Assembly (NCBI RefSeq): GCF_008000935.1 | Contig: NZ_CP042831.1 | Span: 1,364,001 to 1,428,000, forward strand | Direction: 5' to 3' | Length of the DNA stretch: 64,000 nt | DNA from: Flavobacterium alkalisoli | GTDB taxonomy: Bacteria > Bacteroidota > Bacteroidia > Flavobacteriales > Flavobacteriaceae | Shown here: in pieces, positions 17,244 through 27,188 of the stretch | Numbering within the stretch: the stretch's first letter is position 1 | Layout: each line of letters starts with the position of its first letter | Notes under the pieces: generated by a model | What the model was told of the DNA's origin: nothing | Seen by the model: the letters and a program-made list of their open reading frames with translations, nothing else | The model's database searches: none | Made by a program: the position numbers and the translations under genes

Positions 17244-20200
17244 CTATCCGTTATCCTGTATAAACCGCGCCATCATCTTATAATAGCGGTCAAAGGCGGG
17301 TAGTTGTTTTTCGTAAAATTCGGTGTCTCCGTTTTCTTTTGCCATTTGGAGTAGGTTGTAATACCCTTCTATATCTCCCGGAGCATCAACCGAGTTGTAA
17401 AAGGTTATCTGTTCCTGCTGTTTTTCTATTAGTATAGAGAGCAACTCTCTGGCTTTTTCTTTTTCGCCAACCTTATAATAACCTTCGGCAAAAGGTTCTG
17501 ACATGTAATAGTAGCCATAATCTTTTACAGGTAGTTTAGTTACTGCAAGGTCTATTATTACTTTGGCCTTGCCTGTTTTGCCCTGTTCTAATAAGGTGTC
17601 GGTTAGTCGGGCAAGGTTTTTTCTGTAGGTAACACTGTTTCTTCTCGTTTCAGGGTCATGATATATTTTTTTATCACTGCTGCCCCAATCCCATCGCATA
17701 ACCGTGTCAAACATTTTCTCTGCATCAATGTGGCCTATATCTATAGGTTTGTCTTTTAGAACTTGTGTTTTAACAGGGATAAGCTTGTAAGTCATTCCGT
17801 CAAGCTGCAGGTAGTCCTTTAGCCATAAATAATCCTCATCCTTAAGGCTTCCTCCTGAAAAATAAACAGGTCGCTCCCAGTTGTTGTTTCTTATAATGTC
17901 CAGCATTACAATGTGATGCTTAAATATAGCTTCTTTAGGCAGGTCGATATCTATATAAGGAACAATGGAGTCATAAAGATCTGGTGACACTACCTTGTTC
18001 TTAATAACGGCTTCCCTGTCTACAGGAATGCGTATTTTGTTTGTAGGGTAGTAGTTAGACATGTGTCCGTTGGTTAGCTCTACCTGAGTACGTTCGTCAT
18101 CAGAGGTTATAAAATCCATGAAATCATTAATGTCTATACGCTCTTCAGTTCTTGGTACGTATAAAACAAAATCACGGGTGCCGTCTACATACTGCTTGTG
18201 CTCAAGTGATATTGGCAGGGGGTCTGCTTTATATGTCTTTTGCTTCATTTGGTCTATGTACCAGTCCGCAGGTAAGTAAGTAGTGCATGCTACTTTTATA
18301 TCGGTACGGAACTCCTCAATTTCCTGAGCATACCATAATGGGAAAGTGTCATTATCTGCCGATGTAAACAATATGGCATTAGGGTCGCAGGAGTCCAGAT
18401 AGGCTTTTGCCATAACCAGTGCGGTGTCCCTGCCGGAACGGTCGTGGTCGTCCCAGTTTTCGGCTGCCATAAGTACCGGGGTGCTTAAAAGTGCAATGCC
18501 TAATACTAAAGGAGCTGTGATTTTCTGACTCATTTGTTTTTGCAAAATATTGTAAATGGAATAAACGCCCATGGCAATCCATATTGCAAAAACATAAAAT
18601 GCACCAACCATTACATAGTCCCTTTCCCTTACTTCATATGGTTTTTCATTTAGAAATACCTTAAGTGCAAAACTCATGAATACAAAAAGTACCAAAAGAA
18701 CATAAAAGCTTTTAGGGTCTTTACGGGCATGGAACACAAATCCCAGTATCCCTAATATAAAAGGTATAAAGTAATATACATTGCGACCCTTGTTGTTTAG
18801 CATATCACTGGTAAGATGGCTTTGTGGTCCCAGTCTTGCTTCGTCTATGTTTGTGAATCCGCTAAGCCAGTTTCCGTTAATAAAATCGCCTTCTCCCTGT
18901 ATGTCGCTTTGTTTGCCTGCAAAATTCCACATAAGGTAGCGCCAAAACATATAGCCAAACTGATACTCAACCATAAACTGCATGTTTTGGCTAAAAGATG
19001 GTTTTTCTACTATTAGATAATCTTTATAGGCTTTTAGGAATTCATCATACCCCTTATTGCCTATGTCGCCGCTGTTATAAGCGGTCCTAAATTGTGTTAT
19101 AACATCACTAAGCTGATTTTTTATCTGTGCTATGGCCTCCATGGCTTCAACTTCTGTAACCGTATTTGGGTTAATGCCATATTTAGGCAGATCCTGAGTA
19201 AAGTCGTAGTTAGGGTTGATCCTGAATTTAGGAGGGGCGGTATAAGCCATGTAGTTTGCAGCGTGCTTATCGCTTGTCATGCGGGGTAATATGGCATCGT
19301 GTGCGCTATTGGTGTTGTGGACTGCGTTTTTATAATTGTTTACCACAACGTATTTTCCGGTTTTATAGTCGCGTTCATAATTTGGCTTTCCATCCTTAAA
19401 AGGTGTTTCTGGGTCAAGACCCGCATAAGCCTCGGTGTATAGCGGACCATAAAATACTTTTTGCTCCCCATAATTCTCACGATTATAGTATGCTAAAAGT
19501 TCGGCAGCATCTGTAGGAGGTAATTCATTAATAACCACACCTGCGTTTGATCGGACCGATAGCATTATCCAGCTTGAAAACCCTATAAACATGAACAGGA
19601 CACCCAGTATAGCTGTATTGTATAGTGCAAAGCCTTTTTGCCTTGTATAGCGTAAACCTAAATAAAATAAGGATACTACTATTATTGCCATTAGTATGGT
19701 TCCGGAGTTAAACGGTAATCCAAATGTGTTTACCACAAAGATTTCAGTTTTACCAAATAAAGCCATGGTATATGGCATAAGGAATTTGAAAACAAAAAAC
19801 AGTATGCCTACTATGGCTATATTAGCGATTATAAAATTCCTTATGGTAACCTTTTTATAATTCTTAAAATAGTAGATAAGGCCTATTGACGGAATGGTTA
19901 ACAAAGCCAGGAAGTGAACCCCGAAAGATATTCCTATAAGAAAACAGATAATTAACAGCCATCTGTTTCCTCTGGGAGTGTGCATTTCTTCTCCCCAGCG
20001 TAGTCCTGCCCACATTAATAATGATATAAACAGTGATGCCATGGCATATACTTCGGCTTCGGTAGCGTTAAACCAAAAAGTATCAGAGAAAGTCAATGCC
20101 ATGCTGCCTGTAAAGGCACTGCCTAAAATCATTATGGTGTTGCCTTTTGTAATGGTTGTGAACGATGAAACAATATTTTTAAGCAACAGGGTGGTTGACC

Positions 20201-20489
20201 AAAACATAAAAAGTATAGCAAATGCAGCCGAAACTGCCGAAACCATATTTACCATAAGTGCTATATTTTCTTTTGAGGAAGCAAACATGGCAAAAAAGGC
20301 ACCTGTAATCTGGAAGAAAGGTGCTCCCGGCGGATGGCCTACCTGTAATTTGGCTGAAGTGGATATATATTCACCGCAATCCCAAAAACTCATTGTGGGT
20401 TCTACGGTTAAAGCGTAAACCGTAAGTGCAATTGCAAAAGAAATCCAGCCTAGAATTAAATTCCGTTTTTTAAAGTAAAAATCGTCCAT
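17244..20489 (-). CDS. DUF2723 / GT117-family polytopic membrane protein (copy 1)
   Basis: A 1,081-residue paralogue of the following gene with the same architecture: FWDCGEYISTSAKLQVGHPPG near residue 35 (acidic pair and HPPGAP), a multi-spanning membrane half, a second membrane group and a soluble C terminus with PTNKIRIPVDRE and TPR-like end. The two align over their full length with the same motifs, so they arose by tandem duplication. Both likely transfer sugars from a lipid carrier on the periplasmic side, by family membership; divergence between copies may reflect different donors or acceptors. It is the first gene after the divergent tRNA-Gln; I did not find a clear promoter box for it. 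Confidence 0.85.
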   Translation of the reverse strand: MDDFYFKKRNLILGWISFAIALTVYALTVEPTMSFWDCGEYISTSAKLQVGHPPGAPFFQITGAFFAMFASSKENIALMVNMVSAVSAAFAILFMFWSTTLLLKNIVSSFTTITKGNTIMILGSAFTGSMALTFSDTFWFNATEAEVYAMASLFISLLMWAGLRWGEEMHTPRGNRWLLIICFLIGISFGVHFLALLTIPSIGLIYYFKNYKKVTIRNFIIANIAIVGILFFVFKFLMPYTMALFGKTEIFVVNTFGLPFNSGTILMAIIVVSLFYLGLRYTRQKGFALYNTAILGVLFMFIGFSSWIMLSVRSNAGVVINELPPTDAAELLAYYNRENYGEQKVFYGPLYTEAYAGLDPETPFKDGKPNYERDYKTGKYVVVNNYKNAVHNTNSAHDAILPRMTSDKHAANYMAYTAPPKFRINPNYDFTQDLPKYGINPNTVTEVEAMEAIAQIKNQLSDVITQFRTAYNSGDIGNKGYDEFLKAYKDYLIVEKPSFSQNMQFMVEYQFGYMFWRYLMWNFAGKQSDIQGEGDFINGNWLSGFTNIDEARLGPQSHLTSDMLNNKGRNVYYFIPFILGILGFVFHARKDPKSFYVLLVLFVFMSFALKVFLNEKPYEVRERDYVMVGAFYVFAIWIAMGVYSIYNILQKQMSQKITAPLVLGIALLSTPVLMAAENWDDHDRSGRDTALVMAKAYLDSCDPNAILFTSADNDTFPLWYAQEIEEFRTDIKVACTTYLPADWYIDQMKQKTYKADPLPISLEHKQYVDGTRDFVLYVPRTEERIDINDFMDFITSDDERTQVELTNGHMSNYYPTNKIRIPVDREAVIKNKVVSPDLYDSIVPYIDIDLPKEAIFKHHIVMLDIIRNNNWERPVYFSGGSLKDEDYLWLKDYLQLDGMTYKLIPVKTQVLKDKPIDIGHIDAEKMFDTVMRWDWGSSDKKIYHDPETRRNSVTYRKNLARLTDTLLEQGKTGKAKVIIDLAVTKLPVKDYGYYYMSEPFAEGYYKVGEKEKARELLSILIEKQQEQITFYNSVDAPGDIEGYYNLLQMAKENGDTEFYEKQLPAFDRYYKMMARFIQDNG

Positions 20490-20585
20490 AAGGTGTTTAA
20501 TGTTGGTTATCAGTTTGTTTGTGAAAGCGTCTTTCTACTGGTACTAACGCAGAAAAATTTTTTTTCATATTTTTTGAAATAAAAA

Positions 20586-20616
20586 TTTGCAAAAATGAAT
20601 TTATGTGCTACATTTG
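20586..20616 (+). promoter_or_regulatory. Promoter of tRNA-Gln
   Basis: TTTG at 20586-20589, a 19-base spacer and TACATTTG at 20609-20616 match the Bacteroidota housekeeping promoter (TTTG/TAnnTTTG). The mature tRNA begins 24 bases further on, fitting a short leader. Confidence 0.8.
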
Positions 20617-20640
20617 CACCCGCAATCAAGCACCAAACAT

Positions 20641-20711
20641 TGGTCTATGGTGTAATGGTAACACTACTGATTTTGGTTCAGTCATTCTAGGTTCGAGTCC
20701 TAGTAGACCAA
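20641..20711 (+). tRNA. tRNA-Gln (anticodon TTG)
   Basis: A complete cloverleaf can be drawn: acceptor TGGTCTA (20641-20647) with TAGACCA (20704-20710) and discriminator A at 20711; anticodon stem ACTGA/TCAGT around loop TTTTGGT with anticodon TTG at 20673-20675; T arm CTAGG-TTCGAGT-CCTAG. CCA is not encoded after the discriminator. It has its own promoter and terminator and lies between divergently placed DUF2723 and convergent UspA genes. Confidence 0.97.
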
Positions 20712-20712
20712 C

Positions 20713-20747
20713 AAAAAAGCCTCTCAGATTCTGAGAGGCTTTTTTTA
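20713..20747 (+). terminator. Terminator of tRNA-Gln
   Basis: Stem AAAAGCCTCTCAG / CTGAGAGGCTTTT around ATT followed by a T run, starting directly after the tRNA. Confidence 0.9.
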
Positions 20748-20782
20748 TTGTTATATTTAAGTTGTGTTATTTATATAAAATT

Positions 20783-20811
20783 AAAAAGCCACCCTTTGGA
20801 GGTGGCTTTTT
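20783..20811 (-). terminator. Terminator of the universal stress protein gene
   Basis: Stem AAAAAGCCACC / GGTGGCTTTTT around CTTTGGA-type loop, 19 bases beyond the stop of the leftward UspA gene; symmetrical enough to work both ways. Confidence 0.85.
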
Positions 20812-20829
20812 GGTATATAATCTTTGGTG

Positions 20830-21678
20830 TTATATTTTAAAGGTAACAACCGGTCTTACCGCGTGATTTACTAAATCTTCGCTAATACTTCCGTTAAAAA
20901 AGTGAGCAAGTCCCTGTCTTCCGTGTGTGCACATACCTATAAGGTCAGCATTCACTTTGTTTGAGAAGTGGAGAATTCCTTTTTCTACATTAATATCATT
21001 ATAGATATGTGTAGTATATCCGTTCTTGATGTTTGCATCAGCTGTAAAGTCGTGAATCAGTTTTTCTGCGGCATGAGTAGACTTAAAGTCGTTTGGAGTA
21101 TTTACAAATACCAGGTGCAGGTTAGCGTCAAAGGCATTTGCAAAAGCTACTACATCTTTAAATGGTTTTTTGATTTCGCTTGAGAAGTCAGATGCAAATA
21201 CGAAGTTTTGCGGATTGAATTCACCTTCTTCTTTTTTAATAACCAGTACCGGGATGTCTGATGTACGAACAACTTTTTCTGTATTTGATCCGATAAACAT
21301 TTCCCTGAAACCGCTAGCTCCGTGAGAACCCATTACAACAAGGTCGATGTTGTGTTTTTTGCTGTGAGATATAATACCGTCAAAAGCTTTTTCAAACTGT
21401 ATAGCTTCAACTATGTTTATTCCCTGCAGGTATGGCTCGTTTACCACTTCCTGAAAACGCTCGCGTGTTTTTTCCATAAAGAACATAACTTCAGGAATAT
21501 CGCTGCTGCTGCCTACTGCGTTACTTTCTCCAATACCGTCGTTACTAATGTGAGACGGCATTTCAAGCATGTGTAAAAGGTATATCTCGCCATTGTTTTT
21601 ACGTGCAATTTGTGCGGCAACCTTTAGGGCATACTCGGCGTGATCAGAGAAGTCGGTAGGAACTAAAATTCTTTTCAT
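20830..21678 (-). CDS. Tandem universal stress protein (UspA family)
   Basis: A 282-residue cytoplasmic protein made of two Usp domains (about 1-147 and 155-282). The first opens with RILVPTDFSDHAE and holds the ATP-binding signature GSHGASGFREMFIGSNTE; the second has THGRQGLAHFFNGSISE, also with the spaced glycines. Both halves therefore could bind a nucleotide. These proteins respond to stress and starvation, but the exact role cannot be read here. Single gene, ending in its own terminator and divergent from rimP. Confidence 0.92.
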   Translation of the reverse strand: MKRILVPTDFSDHAEYALKVAAQIARKNNGEIYLLHMLEMPSHISNDGIGESNAVGSSSDIPEVMFFMEKTRERFQEVVNEPYLQGINIVEAIQFEKAFDGIISHSKKHNIDLVVMGSHGASGFREMFIGSNTEKVVRTSDIPVLVIKKEEGEFNPQNFVFASDFSSEIKKPFKDVVAFANAFDANLHLVFVNTPNDFKSTHAAEKLIHDFTADANIKNGYTTHIYNDINVEKGILHFSNKVNADLIGMCTHGRQGLAHFFNGSISEDLVNHAVRPVVTFKI

Positions 21679-21779
21679 ATGTGTAAATTATTAACTAAAA
21701 TTTGGTTGGAAAATTAATACAATAAAGGTACTGAATAAATTTACATTATCCAATGATTTTCAATATATAAAAAAATTAG

Positions 21780-21787
21780 TATATTTG
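21780..21787 (+). promoter_or_regulatory. -7 box TATATTTG of the rimP-nusA-infB operon
   Basis: Matches TAnnTTTG; TTTT at 21757-21760 sits 19 bases upstream in place of the -33 TTTG. Transcription would begin about 21794, leaving a leader of about 55 bases that contains the hairpin at 21817-21842. Confidence 0.65.
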
Positions 21788-21816
21788 CACAGTTATTTAT
21801 TAAAAAACTAAATAAT

Positions 21817-21842
21817 GAGGGGACAGGAGTCCCCTCTTTTTA
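21817..21842 (+). terminator. Terminator-like hairpin in rimP leader (possible attenuator)
   Basis: GAGGGGA (21817-21823) pairs perfectly with TCCCCTC (21830-21836) around a six-base loop, followed by five T residues. It lies downstream of the TATATTTG box and only seven bases before the rimP ATG, so a transcript from that promoter must read through it to reach the operon. The gene behind UspA is divergent, so this is not the end of another gene. Attenuation is inferred. Confidence 0.6.
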
Positions 21843-21849
21843 TACGAAT

Positions 21850-22314
21850 ATGACATTTAAAGAGAAAGTTGCTGAACTGGTGAACATAGCGCTGGAAGAG
21901 CGCCCTTCACTGTTTCTTATAGATCTTTCCATAAGCGATTCTAACAAAATAAGTGTTATACTGGATGGTGATAATGGTGTAAACCTGCAGGACTGTATTG
22001 ATGTTAGCAGGGCGGTAGAGCACAACCTTGACAGGGAAGAACAGGATTTTTCACTTGAGGTAGCTTCGGCCGGTGCAACCAGTCCGTTAAAAAATATCAG
22101 ACAGTATAGAAAAAATCTTGGAAGGACGCTTAAAGTGAAGACCGCACAGGAAGAAATCGAGGCAAAATTAACCGAAGCCAACGATGAGCATATTGTGCTG
22201 GAATGGAAGGCAAGAGAACCTAAAAAAGTAGGTAAAGGGAAAGAAACCGTTGAGAAAAAAGCGGAAATTCCTTATGGAGACATAAAAGAAGCAGTTGTTG
22301 TAATAAAATTTTAA
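21850..22314 (+). CDS. rimP: Ribosome maturation factor RimP
   Basis: A 154-residue protein with the two RimP domains: an N-terminal alpha/beta domain containing [16 protein letters not shown] and SRAVEH, and a C-terminal SH3-like barrel (from about 85) with the expected [15 protein letters not shown]. It assists 30S subunit assembly. It is the first gene of the conserved rimP-nusA-infB operon, 18 bases before nusA. The start at ATG 21850 follows a terminator-like leader hairpin. Confidence 0.95.
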   Translation: MTFKEKVAELVNIALEERPSLFLIDLSISDSNKISVILDGDNGVNLQDCIDVSRAVEHNLDREEQDFSLEVASAGATSPLKNIRQYRKNLGRTLKVKTAQEEIEAKLTEANDEHIVLEWKAREPKKVGKGKETVEKKAEIPYGDIKEAVVVIKF

Positions 22315-22332
22315 AAAAATAAGAGAGTTGGC

Positions 22333-23571
22333 ATGGAAAATATTGCATTAATCGATTCGTTTTCAGAGTTTAAAGATGATAAGCTGATAGATCGTGTTAC
22401 CCTAATGGCGATCCTGGAAGATGTATTTAGGAATGCACTAAAGAAAAAATATGGTTCTGACGATAACTTTGATATCATCATTAACCCTGATAAGGGGGAT
22501 ATGGAAATATGGAGGAACCGTGTGGTGGTAGCCGATGGTGAGGTAGAAGACCCTAACCAGGAGATTTCCCTTTCTGAAGCAAGAAAAATCGAGCCTGACT
22601 TTGAAGTTGGTGAAGATGTTTCTGAAGAGGTTAAGCTAATCCAGTTAGGCCGCAGGGCTATACTTGCATTACGTCAAAACCTTATTTCTAAGATACACGA
22701 ACACGATAATACTAACCTTTATAAGCAGTTTAAAGACCTTATAGGGGATATTTATACGGCAGAAGTGCACCATGTTCGACCAAAAGCTGTAATTTTGGTG
22801 GATGATGAGGGTAACGAAATCGTTCTGCCTAAAGAAAAACAAATCCCGTCTGACTTCTTCAGAAAAGGAGATAACGTTCGCGGTATAATTGAAAATGTTG
22901 AGCTTAAAGGAAATAAGCCGCAAATCATTATGTCAAGAACATCAGAGAAATTCCTTGAGAAATTATTTGAACAGGAAATTCCGGAAGTTTTTGACGGACT
23001 TATTACTGTTAAGAAAGTAGTAAGGATACCGGGCGAGAAAGCGAAAGTGGCTGTAGATTCTTATGATGACAGAATTGACCCTGTAGGTGCCTGTGTGGGT
23101 ATGAAAGGTTCAAGAATTCACGGAATCGTTCGCGAGCTTGGTAACGAAAATATAGATGTAATTAACTATACGACTAATACACAGCTTTATATAACAAGAG
23201 CACTTAGCCCTGCTAAGGTTTCTTCAATCAAAATTGATGAGGATAAAAAATCTGCAGAGGTGTTCTTAAAGCTAGAAGAGGTGTCTAAGGCTATTGGCCG
23301 AGGTGGTCATAACATTAAGCTTGCCGGGTTGCTTACAGGATATGAGCTTGATGTTATACGTGAAGGTAATCTTGAAGATGAGGATGTTGAATTAACAGAA
23401 TTCTCAGATGAAATTGAAGGATGGATTATTGAAGAGTTCGCTAAAATAGGACTTGATACTGCAAGAAGCGTACTTAACCAGGATGTGAAAGACCTTGTAA
23501 GAAGGACTGACCTGGAAGAAGAAACAGTTCTTGAAGTGATAAGAATATTGAAAGAAGAGTTTGAAGATTAA
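22333..23571 (+). CDS. nusA: Transcription elongation/termination factor NusA
   Basis: A 412-residue NusA with N-terminal RNA polymerase-binding domain (1-about 125), S1 domain (about 130-200, with GNEIVLPKEKQIP) and two KH domains, the second containing AIGRGGHNIKLAGLLTG. The C-terminal acidic repeats of gammaproteobacterial NusA are absent, as usual in this phylum. It binds RNA polymerase and RNA and modulates pausing, hairpin termination and antitermination. Its place in an operon that begins with a hairpin fits possible self-regulation. Confidence 0.97.
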   Translation: MENIALIDSFSEFKDDKLIDRVTLMAILEDVFRNALKKKYGSDDNFDIIINPDKGDMEIWRNRVVVADGEVEDPNQEISLSEARKIEPDFEVGEDVSEEVKLIQLGRRAILALRQNLISKIHEHDNTNLYKQFKDLIGDIYTAEVHHVRPKAVILVDDEGNEIVLPKEKQIPSDFFRKGDNVRGIIENVELKGNKPQIIMSRTSEKFLEKLFEQEIPEVFDGLITVKKVVRIPGEKAKVAVDSYDDRIDPVGACVGMKGSRIHGIVRELGNENIDVINYTTNTQLYITRALSPAKVSSIKIDEDKKSAEVFLKLEEVSKAIGRGGHNIKLAGLLTGYELDVIREGNLEDEDVELTEFSDEIEGWIIEEFAKIGLDTARSVLNQDVKDLVRRTDLEEETVLEVIRILKEEFED

Positions 23572-23624
23572 TACTATTGTATAACAACAAATACAACCAG
23601 GAAAGATAATATTAAAAAGATTAT

Positions 23625-26519
23625 ATGTCTGAAGATAGAGTAATAAGAATAAATAAAGTTTTAAGGGAATTAAACATTTCGCTGGACAGGGCTGTTGAGT
23701 TTCTTAAGGACATGGGGCAAGCTATTGATGCTAGTCCTAATGCCAAGATATCCAACGAGGAATATTCGGCGCTTAAAAGACAGTTTTCTGCTGATCAGAG
23801 CAAGAAAGAGGCTTCTCTTGAGGTGAGTGAAGAGAAAAAGAAGGAGAAGGAGGCTTTAAGGCTGGAGAGAGAGCGTGAACTGGAAGAAAAGCGCAAACAG
23901 GAAGAAGAGAAACAAAGACAGGAGGTAGTGCGTGCAAAAGCATCATTATCAGGCCCGGTTGCAGTAGGGAAAATAGACCTTAATCCTAAAAAAGCTCAGG
24001 AAGAACCTTCAGACACTCCTCAGGCTCCAAAACAGGAAGAAGCACCTGCTAAAGCTGCCGAAGCTCCGGTAGCTAAGGAAGAGAAACCTGCCGAAACTCC
24101 TAAAGCGGAAGTTAAGGAAGAAAAAGCCGAAGAGAAAAAAGCTCCGGAGGCTCCTAAACAGCCGGAAGCTGAGAAAAAACAGGAAGCTCCTAAAGTAGAG
24201 AAAAAGCCGGAACCTCAGGCTCCTAAGGCAGAAGCTCCAAAAACAGATGCTCCTGCCCCTCAGGGTGATGATAAAATCAAAACTCAGTACCAAAAACTTT
24301 CGGGTGCTACTTTTACAGGGCAAACTATTGACCTTTCTCAGTTTAATAAGCCTAAAAAGAAAAAAGAGGAGCCTAAGAAAGATAACAAGCCAGGCGGACA
24401 AAACCAAGGTCAGGGTAACAACAATAACAAAAACAAGAGAAAAAGGATTACTACTAAGCCTCAGGGGCAAGGTCAGGGTCAGGGTGGACAAAACCAGGGC
24501 GGACAGAACCAAGGGCAAGGCGGTAACCGACCAGGAGGCCAGGGCGGACCTAAATTTGGAAACAAAGATTTCAACAAAAACAAACGTCAGGCTATTGTTA
24601 ATAAGGTTGAGCCTACTGAAGAAGAGGTTAAAAACCAAATCAGAGAAACCCTTGAGAAACTTCAGGGTAAAGGAAGCAAATCTAAAGCTGCAAAATATAG
24701 AAGAGACAAGCGTGAAACGCACCGTCAACGTACAGATGATGAGCAAAGACAGTTAGAAGAAGGAAGCAAAGTGCTTAAGGTAACCGAGTTTGTTACCGTA
24801 GGGGAAATTGCTACAATGATGGATGTGCCTATTACTAAGGTAATCTCTGTATGTATGTCTTTAGGTATCATGGTTACCATGAACCAGCGTCTTGATGCAG
24901 AAACGCTTTCTATTGTTGCTGATGAATTTGGTTATGAAGTAGAGTTTATTACTACCGATATTGAAGAAGCAAAAGAGGTTGTTGAAGATAAAGATGAGGA
25001 TCTTGAATTCAGAGCTCCTATTGTAACGGTAATGGGTCACGTAGACCACGGTAAAACATCGTTACTTGACTACATTCGTAAAGAAAATGTTATTGCAGGT
25101 GAGTCGGGTGGTATAACACAGCATATTGGTGCTTATGGGGTAACTCTTGAAAGCGGTCAGAAAATCGCATTCCTTGATACACCGGGTCACGAGGCGTTTA
25201 CCGCGATGCGTGCACGTGGTGCTCAGGTTACCGATATCGCAATTATTGTGATTGCTGCCGATGACGACATCATGCCGCAAACTAAAGAGGCAATTAACCA
25301 CGCACAGGCTGCTGGTGTGCCAATTATATTTGCTATAAACAAAGTGGATAAGCCAACTGCAAATCCGGAGAAAATTAAGGAAAGACTTGCAGGTATGAAT
25401 CTACTTGTAGAAGATTGGGGTGGTAAAATACAATCACACGATATCTCTGCAAAAACAGGTTTAGGTGTAAAAGAACTATTAGAAAAAGTATTATTAGAGG
25501 CTGAGATATTAGATCTTAAAGCTAATCCTAATAAGCCTGCTGTAGGTACTGTTGTAGAAGCCTTCCTTGATAAAGGTAGGGGTTATGTGTCAACAGTTCT
25601 TGTACAGGGAGGTACATTAAAAGTAGGAGATTATGTTCTTGCTGGTAAGCATCACGGTAAAGTGAAAGCTATGCAGGATGAGCGTGGTAATAATATTAAA
25701 GAGGCAGGGCCATCTACACCAATATCTATATTGGGTCTTGATGGTGCGCCAACAGCAGGTGATAAGTTTAACGTGTTTGAAGATGAGAAAGAAGCTAAGC
25801 AAATTGCTGCTAAGCGTACCCAGTTACTTCGTGAGCAGGCTGTTCGTACACAAAGACATATTACTCTTGCCGAGATTGGAAGAAGGATTGCACTTGGACA
25901 GTTTAAAGAACTTAACATTATCCTTAAAGGTGACGTGGATGGTTCGGTTGAGGCGCTTTCAGATTCATTCTCTAAACTTTCAACAGAAGAAATTCAAATC
26001 AATATCATACATAAAGGTGTAGGTGCGATTACAGAATCTGACGTATTACTTGCTTCTGCTTCAGATGCTATTATTATCGGATTCAACGTGCGTCCTATGG
26101 GAGGTGCTAAGCAGCTTGCAGAAAAAGAGGAAATCGATATCAGAAACTACTCTATCATCTATGATGCTATTGATGATGTTAAGGATGCGATGGAAGGTAT
26201 GCTTTCTCCTGAGCTTAAAGAAGAAGTTACCGGTACTGCTGAGATACGTGAAACATTTAAGATCTCTAAAGTGGGTACTATTGCCGGATGTATGGTTACA
26301 GATGGTAAGATATTCCGTAGCTCTAAGATACGTCTTATCAGGGATGGTGTTGTAATCTACACGGGTGAGCTTTCTACACTTAAACGTTTCAAAGACGACG
26401 TTAAAGAGGTGTCTAAAGGTTATGACTGTGGTATGCAGATTAAAAACTACAACGACATTCAGGTTTATGATGTTATTGAGGCATTCCAGGAAGTGGAAGT
26501 TAAAAAGACGCTTAAATAA
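23625..26519 (+). CDS. infB: Translation initiation factor IF-2
   Basis: A 964-residue GTPase that positions initiator tRNA on the 30S subunit. The N-terminal IF2_N helix bundle is followed by a long charged and low-complexity linker: a Lys/Glu/Pro/Ala part (about 60-220) and a Gln/Gly/Asn part (about 260-315). A second IF2_N segment precedes the G domain with GHVDHGKT (471-478), DTPGH and NKVD (572-575), then domains II to IV. Length is normal for Bacteroidota. It lies 53 bases after nusA and ends in a strong terminator. Long open frames on the opposite strand reflect the repetitive linker. Confidence 0.98.
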   Translation: MSEDRVIRINKVLRELNISLDRAVEFLKDMGQAIDASPNAKISNEEYSALKRQFSADQSKKEASLEVSEEKKKEKEALRLERERELEEKRKQEEEKQRQEVVRAKASLSGPVAVGKIDLNPKKAQEEPSDTPQAPKQEEAPAKAAEAPVAKEEKPAETPKAEVKEEKAEEKKAPEAPKQPEAEKKQEAPKVEKKPEPQAPKAEAPKTDAPAPQGDDKIKTQYQKLSGATFTGQTIDLSQFNKPKKKKEEPKKDNKPGGQNQGQGNNNNKNKRKRITTKPQGQGQGQGGQNQGGQNQGQGGNRPGGQGGPKFGNKDFNKNKRQAIVNKVEPTEEEVKNQIRETLEKLQGKGSKSKAAKYRRDKRETHRQRTDDEQRQLEEGSKVLKVTEFVTVGEIATMMDVPITKVISVCMSLGIMVTMNQRLDAETLSIVADEFGYEVEFITTDIEEAKEVVEDKDEDLEFRAPIVTVMGHVDHGKTSLLDYIRKENVIAGESGGITQHIGAYGVTLESGQKIAFLDTPGHEAFTAMRARGAQVTDIAIIVIAADDDIMPQTKEAINHAQAAGVPIIFAINKVDKPTANPEKIKERLAGMNLLVEDWGGKIQSHDISAKTGLGVKELLEKVLLEAEILDLKANPNKPAVGTVVEAFLDKGRGYVSTVLVQGGTLKVGDYVLAGKHHGKVKAMQDERGNNIKEAGPSTPISILGLDGAPTAGDKFNVFEDEKEAKQIAAKRTQLLREQAVRTQRHITLAEIGRRIALGQFKELNIILKGDVDGSVEALSDSFSKLSTEEIQINIIHKGVGAITESDVLLASASDAIIIGFNVRPMGGAKQLAEKEEIDIRNYSIIYDAIDDVKDAMEGMLSPELKEEVTGTAEIRETFKISKVGTIAGCMVTDGKIFRSSKIRLIRDGVVIYTGELSTLKRFKDDVKEVSKGYDCGMQIKNYNDIQVYDVIEAFQEVEVKKTLK

Positions 26520-26537
26520 GAATTAAGAATAATTAAC

Positions 26538-26567
26538 AAAAAGCCCCGCGATGCGGGGCTTTTTTAT
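26538..26567 (+). terminator. Terminator of rimP-nusA-infB operon
   Basis: GC-rich stem AAGCCCCGC / GCGGGGCTT with A and T runs on both sides, 18 bases after the infB stop. It also faces the convergent SPOR gene and can serve it. Confidence 0.92.
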
Positions 26568-26582
26568 TGGGTATATTTTAAC

Positions 26583-26972
26583 TTATTTCGTTGGCTTAAT
26601 CAATAAGGCGTAAGGGTATTTTTCTTTTATCGCTATAAGGTTCTTTTCACCTTCTATCCGGGTTTTAAAACTGCCTACCCAAACCTTGTATGTAGGGCTC
26701 TCAAATATTATTGTCCCGTCTATATTTTCAAATTCTTTTTTAAACTCAGCAAGCGTTTTTCTGGCTTTATCGTTCTCTCCGTAAAAGATCTGAATCTTGT
26801 ATCGGTCGTTAATATCTGTATTGGAGTTAAGTTTTCTTTTTTCGCTTAATAATTGTTCAAATTTCGGGTCTTGAGAAATGTTATTTTCCTGCTGTTGTGC
26901 CACAGTTTCAAGCGAATAAAAAGTAAGAAAAACTGCAAGCAATTTTATGTGTTTTATTTTTAAAATTCTCAT
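26583..26972 (-). CDS. Secreted SPOR-domain protein
   Basis: A 129-residue protein with a signal peptide ending near VAQ (about residue 25) and a C-terminal SPOR-type domain (about 57-126: YKIQIFYGENDKARKTL and KVWVGSFKTRIEGEKNL). SPOR domains bind denuded peptidoglycan glycan strands at division sites, so a cell wall role in the periplasm is likely. A minus-strand TAATTTTG (26992-26999) about 20 bases upstream may be its -7 box. Single gene, convergent with infB. Confidence 0.88.
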   Translation of the reverse strand: MRILKIKHIKLLAVFLTFYSLETVAQQQENNISQDPKFEQLLSEKRKLNSNTDINDRYKIQIFYGENDKARKTLAEFKKEFENIDGTIIFESPTYKVWVGSFKTRIEGEKNLIAIKEKYPYALLIKPTK

Positions 26973-27074
26973 AATGAATAGGGTTTGAGTGCAAAATTAC
27001 GATTAATTAGAATATGGCGTTGAAATATATTTATTTAGAATTGTTATAAATTATGCTTTAAGATTTATTTAAGG

Positions 27075-27104
27075 TTTGAGAATAAGTCATAAGTCGTATT
27101 TTTG
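27075..27104 (+). promoter_or_regulatory. Promoter of the ACIII-oxidase operon
   Basis: TTTG at 27075-27078, 18-base spacer, TATTTTTG at 27097-27104: a near-perfect Bacteroidota promoter. It leaves a 5' untranslated region of about 78 bases before actA. Confidence 0.75.
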
Positions 27105-27188
27105 TGGGAGTTTTTAAAAAAGTATACTGTTACGTTCAAATATACCTGAAAAAACTATACCAATTTAAGTCGATAATCATTTTTTAAT

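Noticed and set aside
24009..24746. Long antisense frame (245 residues) in infB
   Set aside because: It arises from the repetitive Lys/Glu/Pro-rich linker codons of IF-2 read backwards; its composition (Leu, Phe, Ser, Arg) is not that of a real protein.
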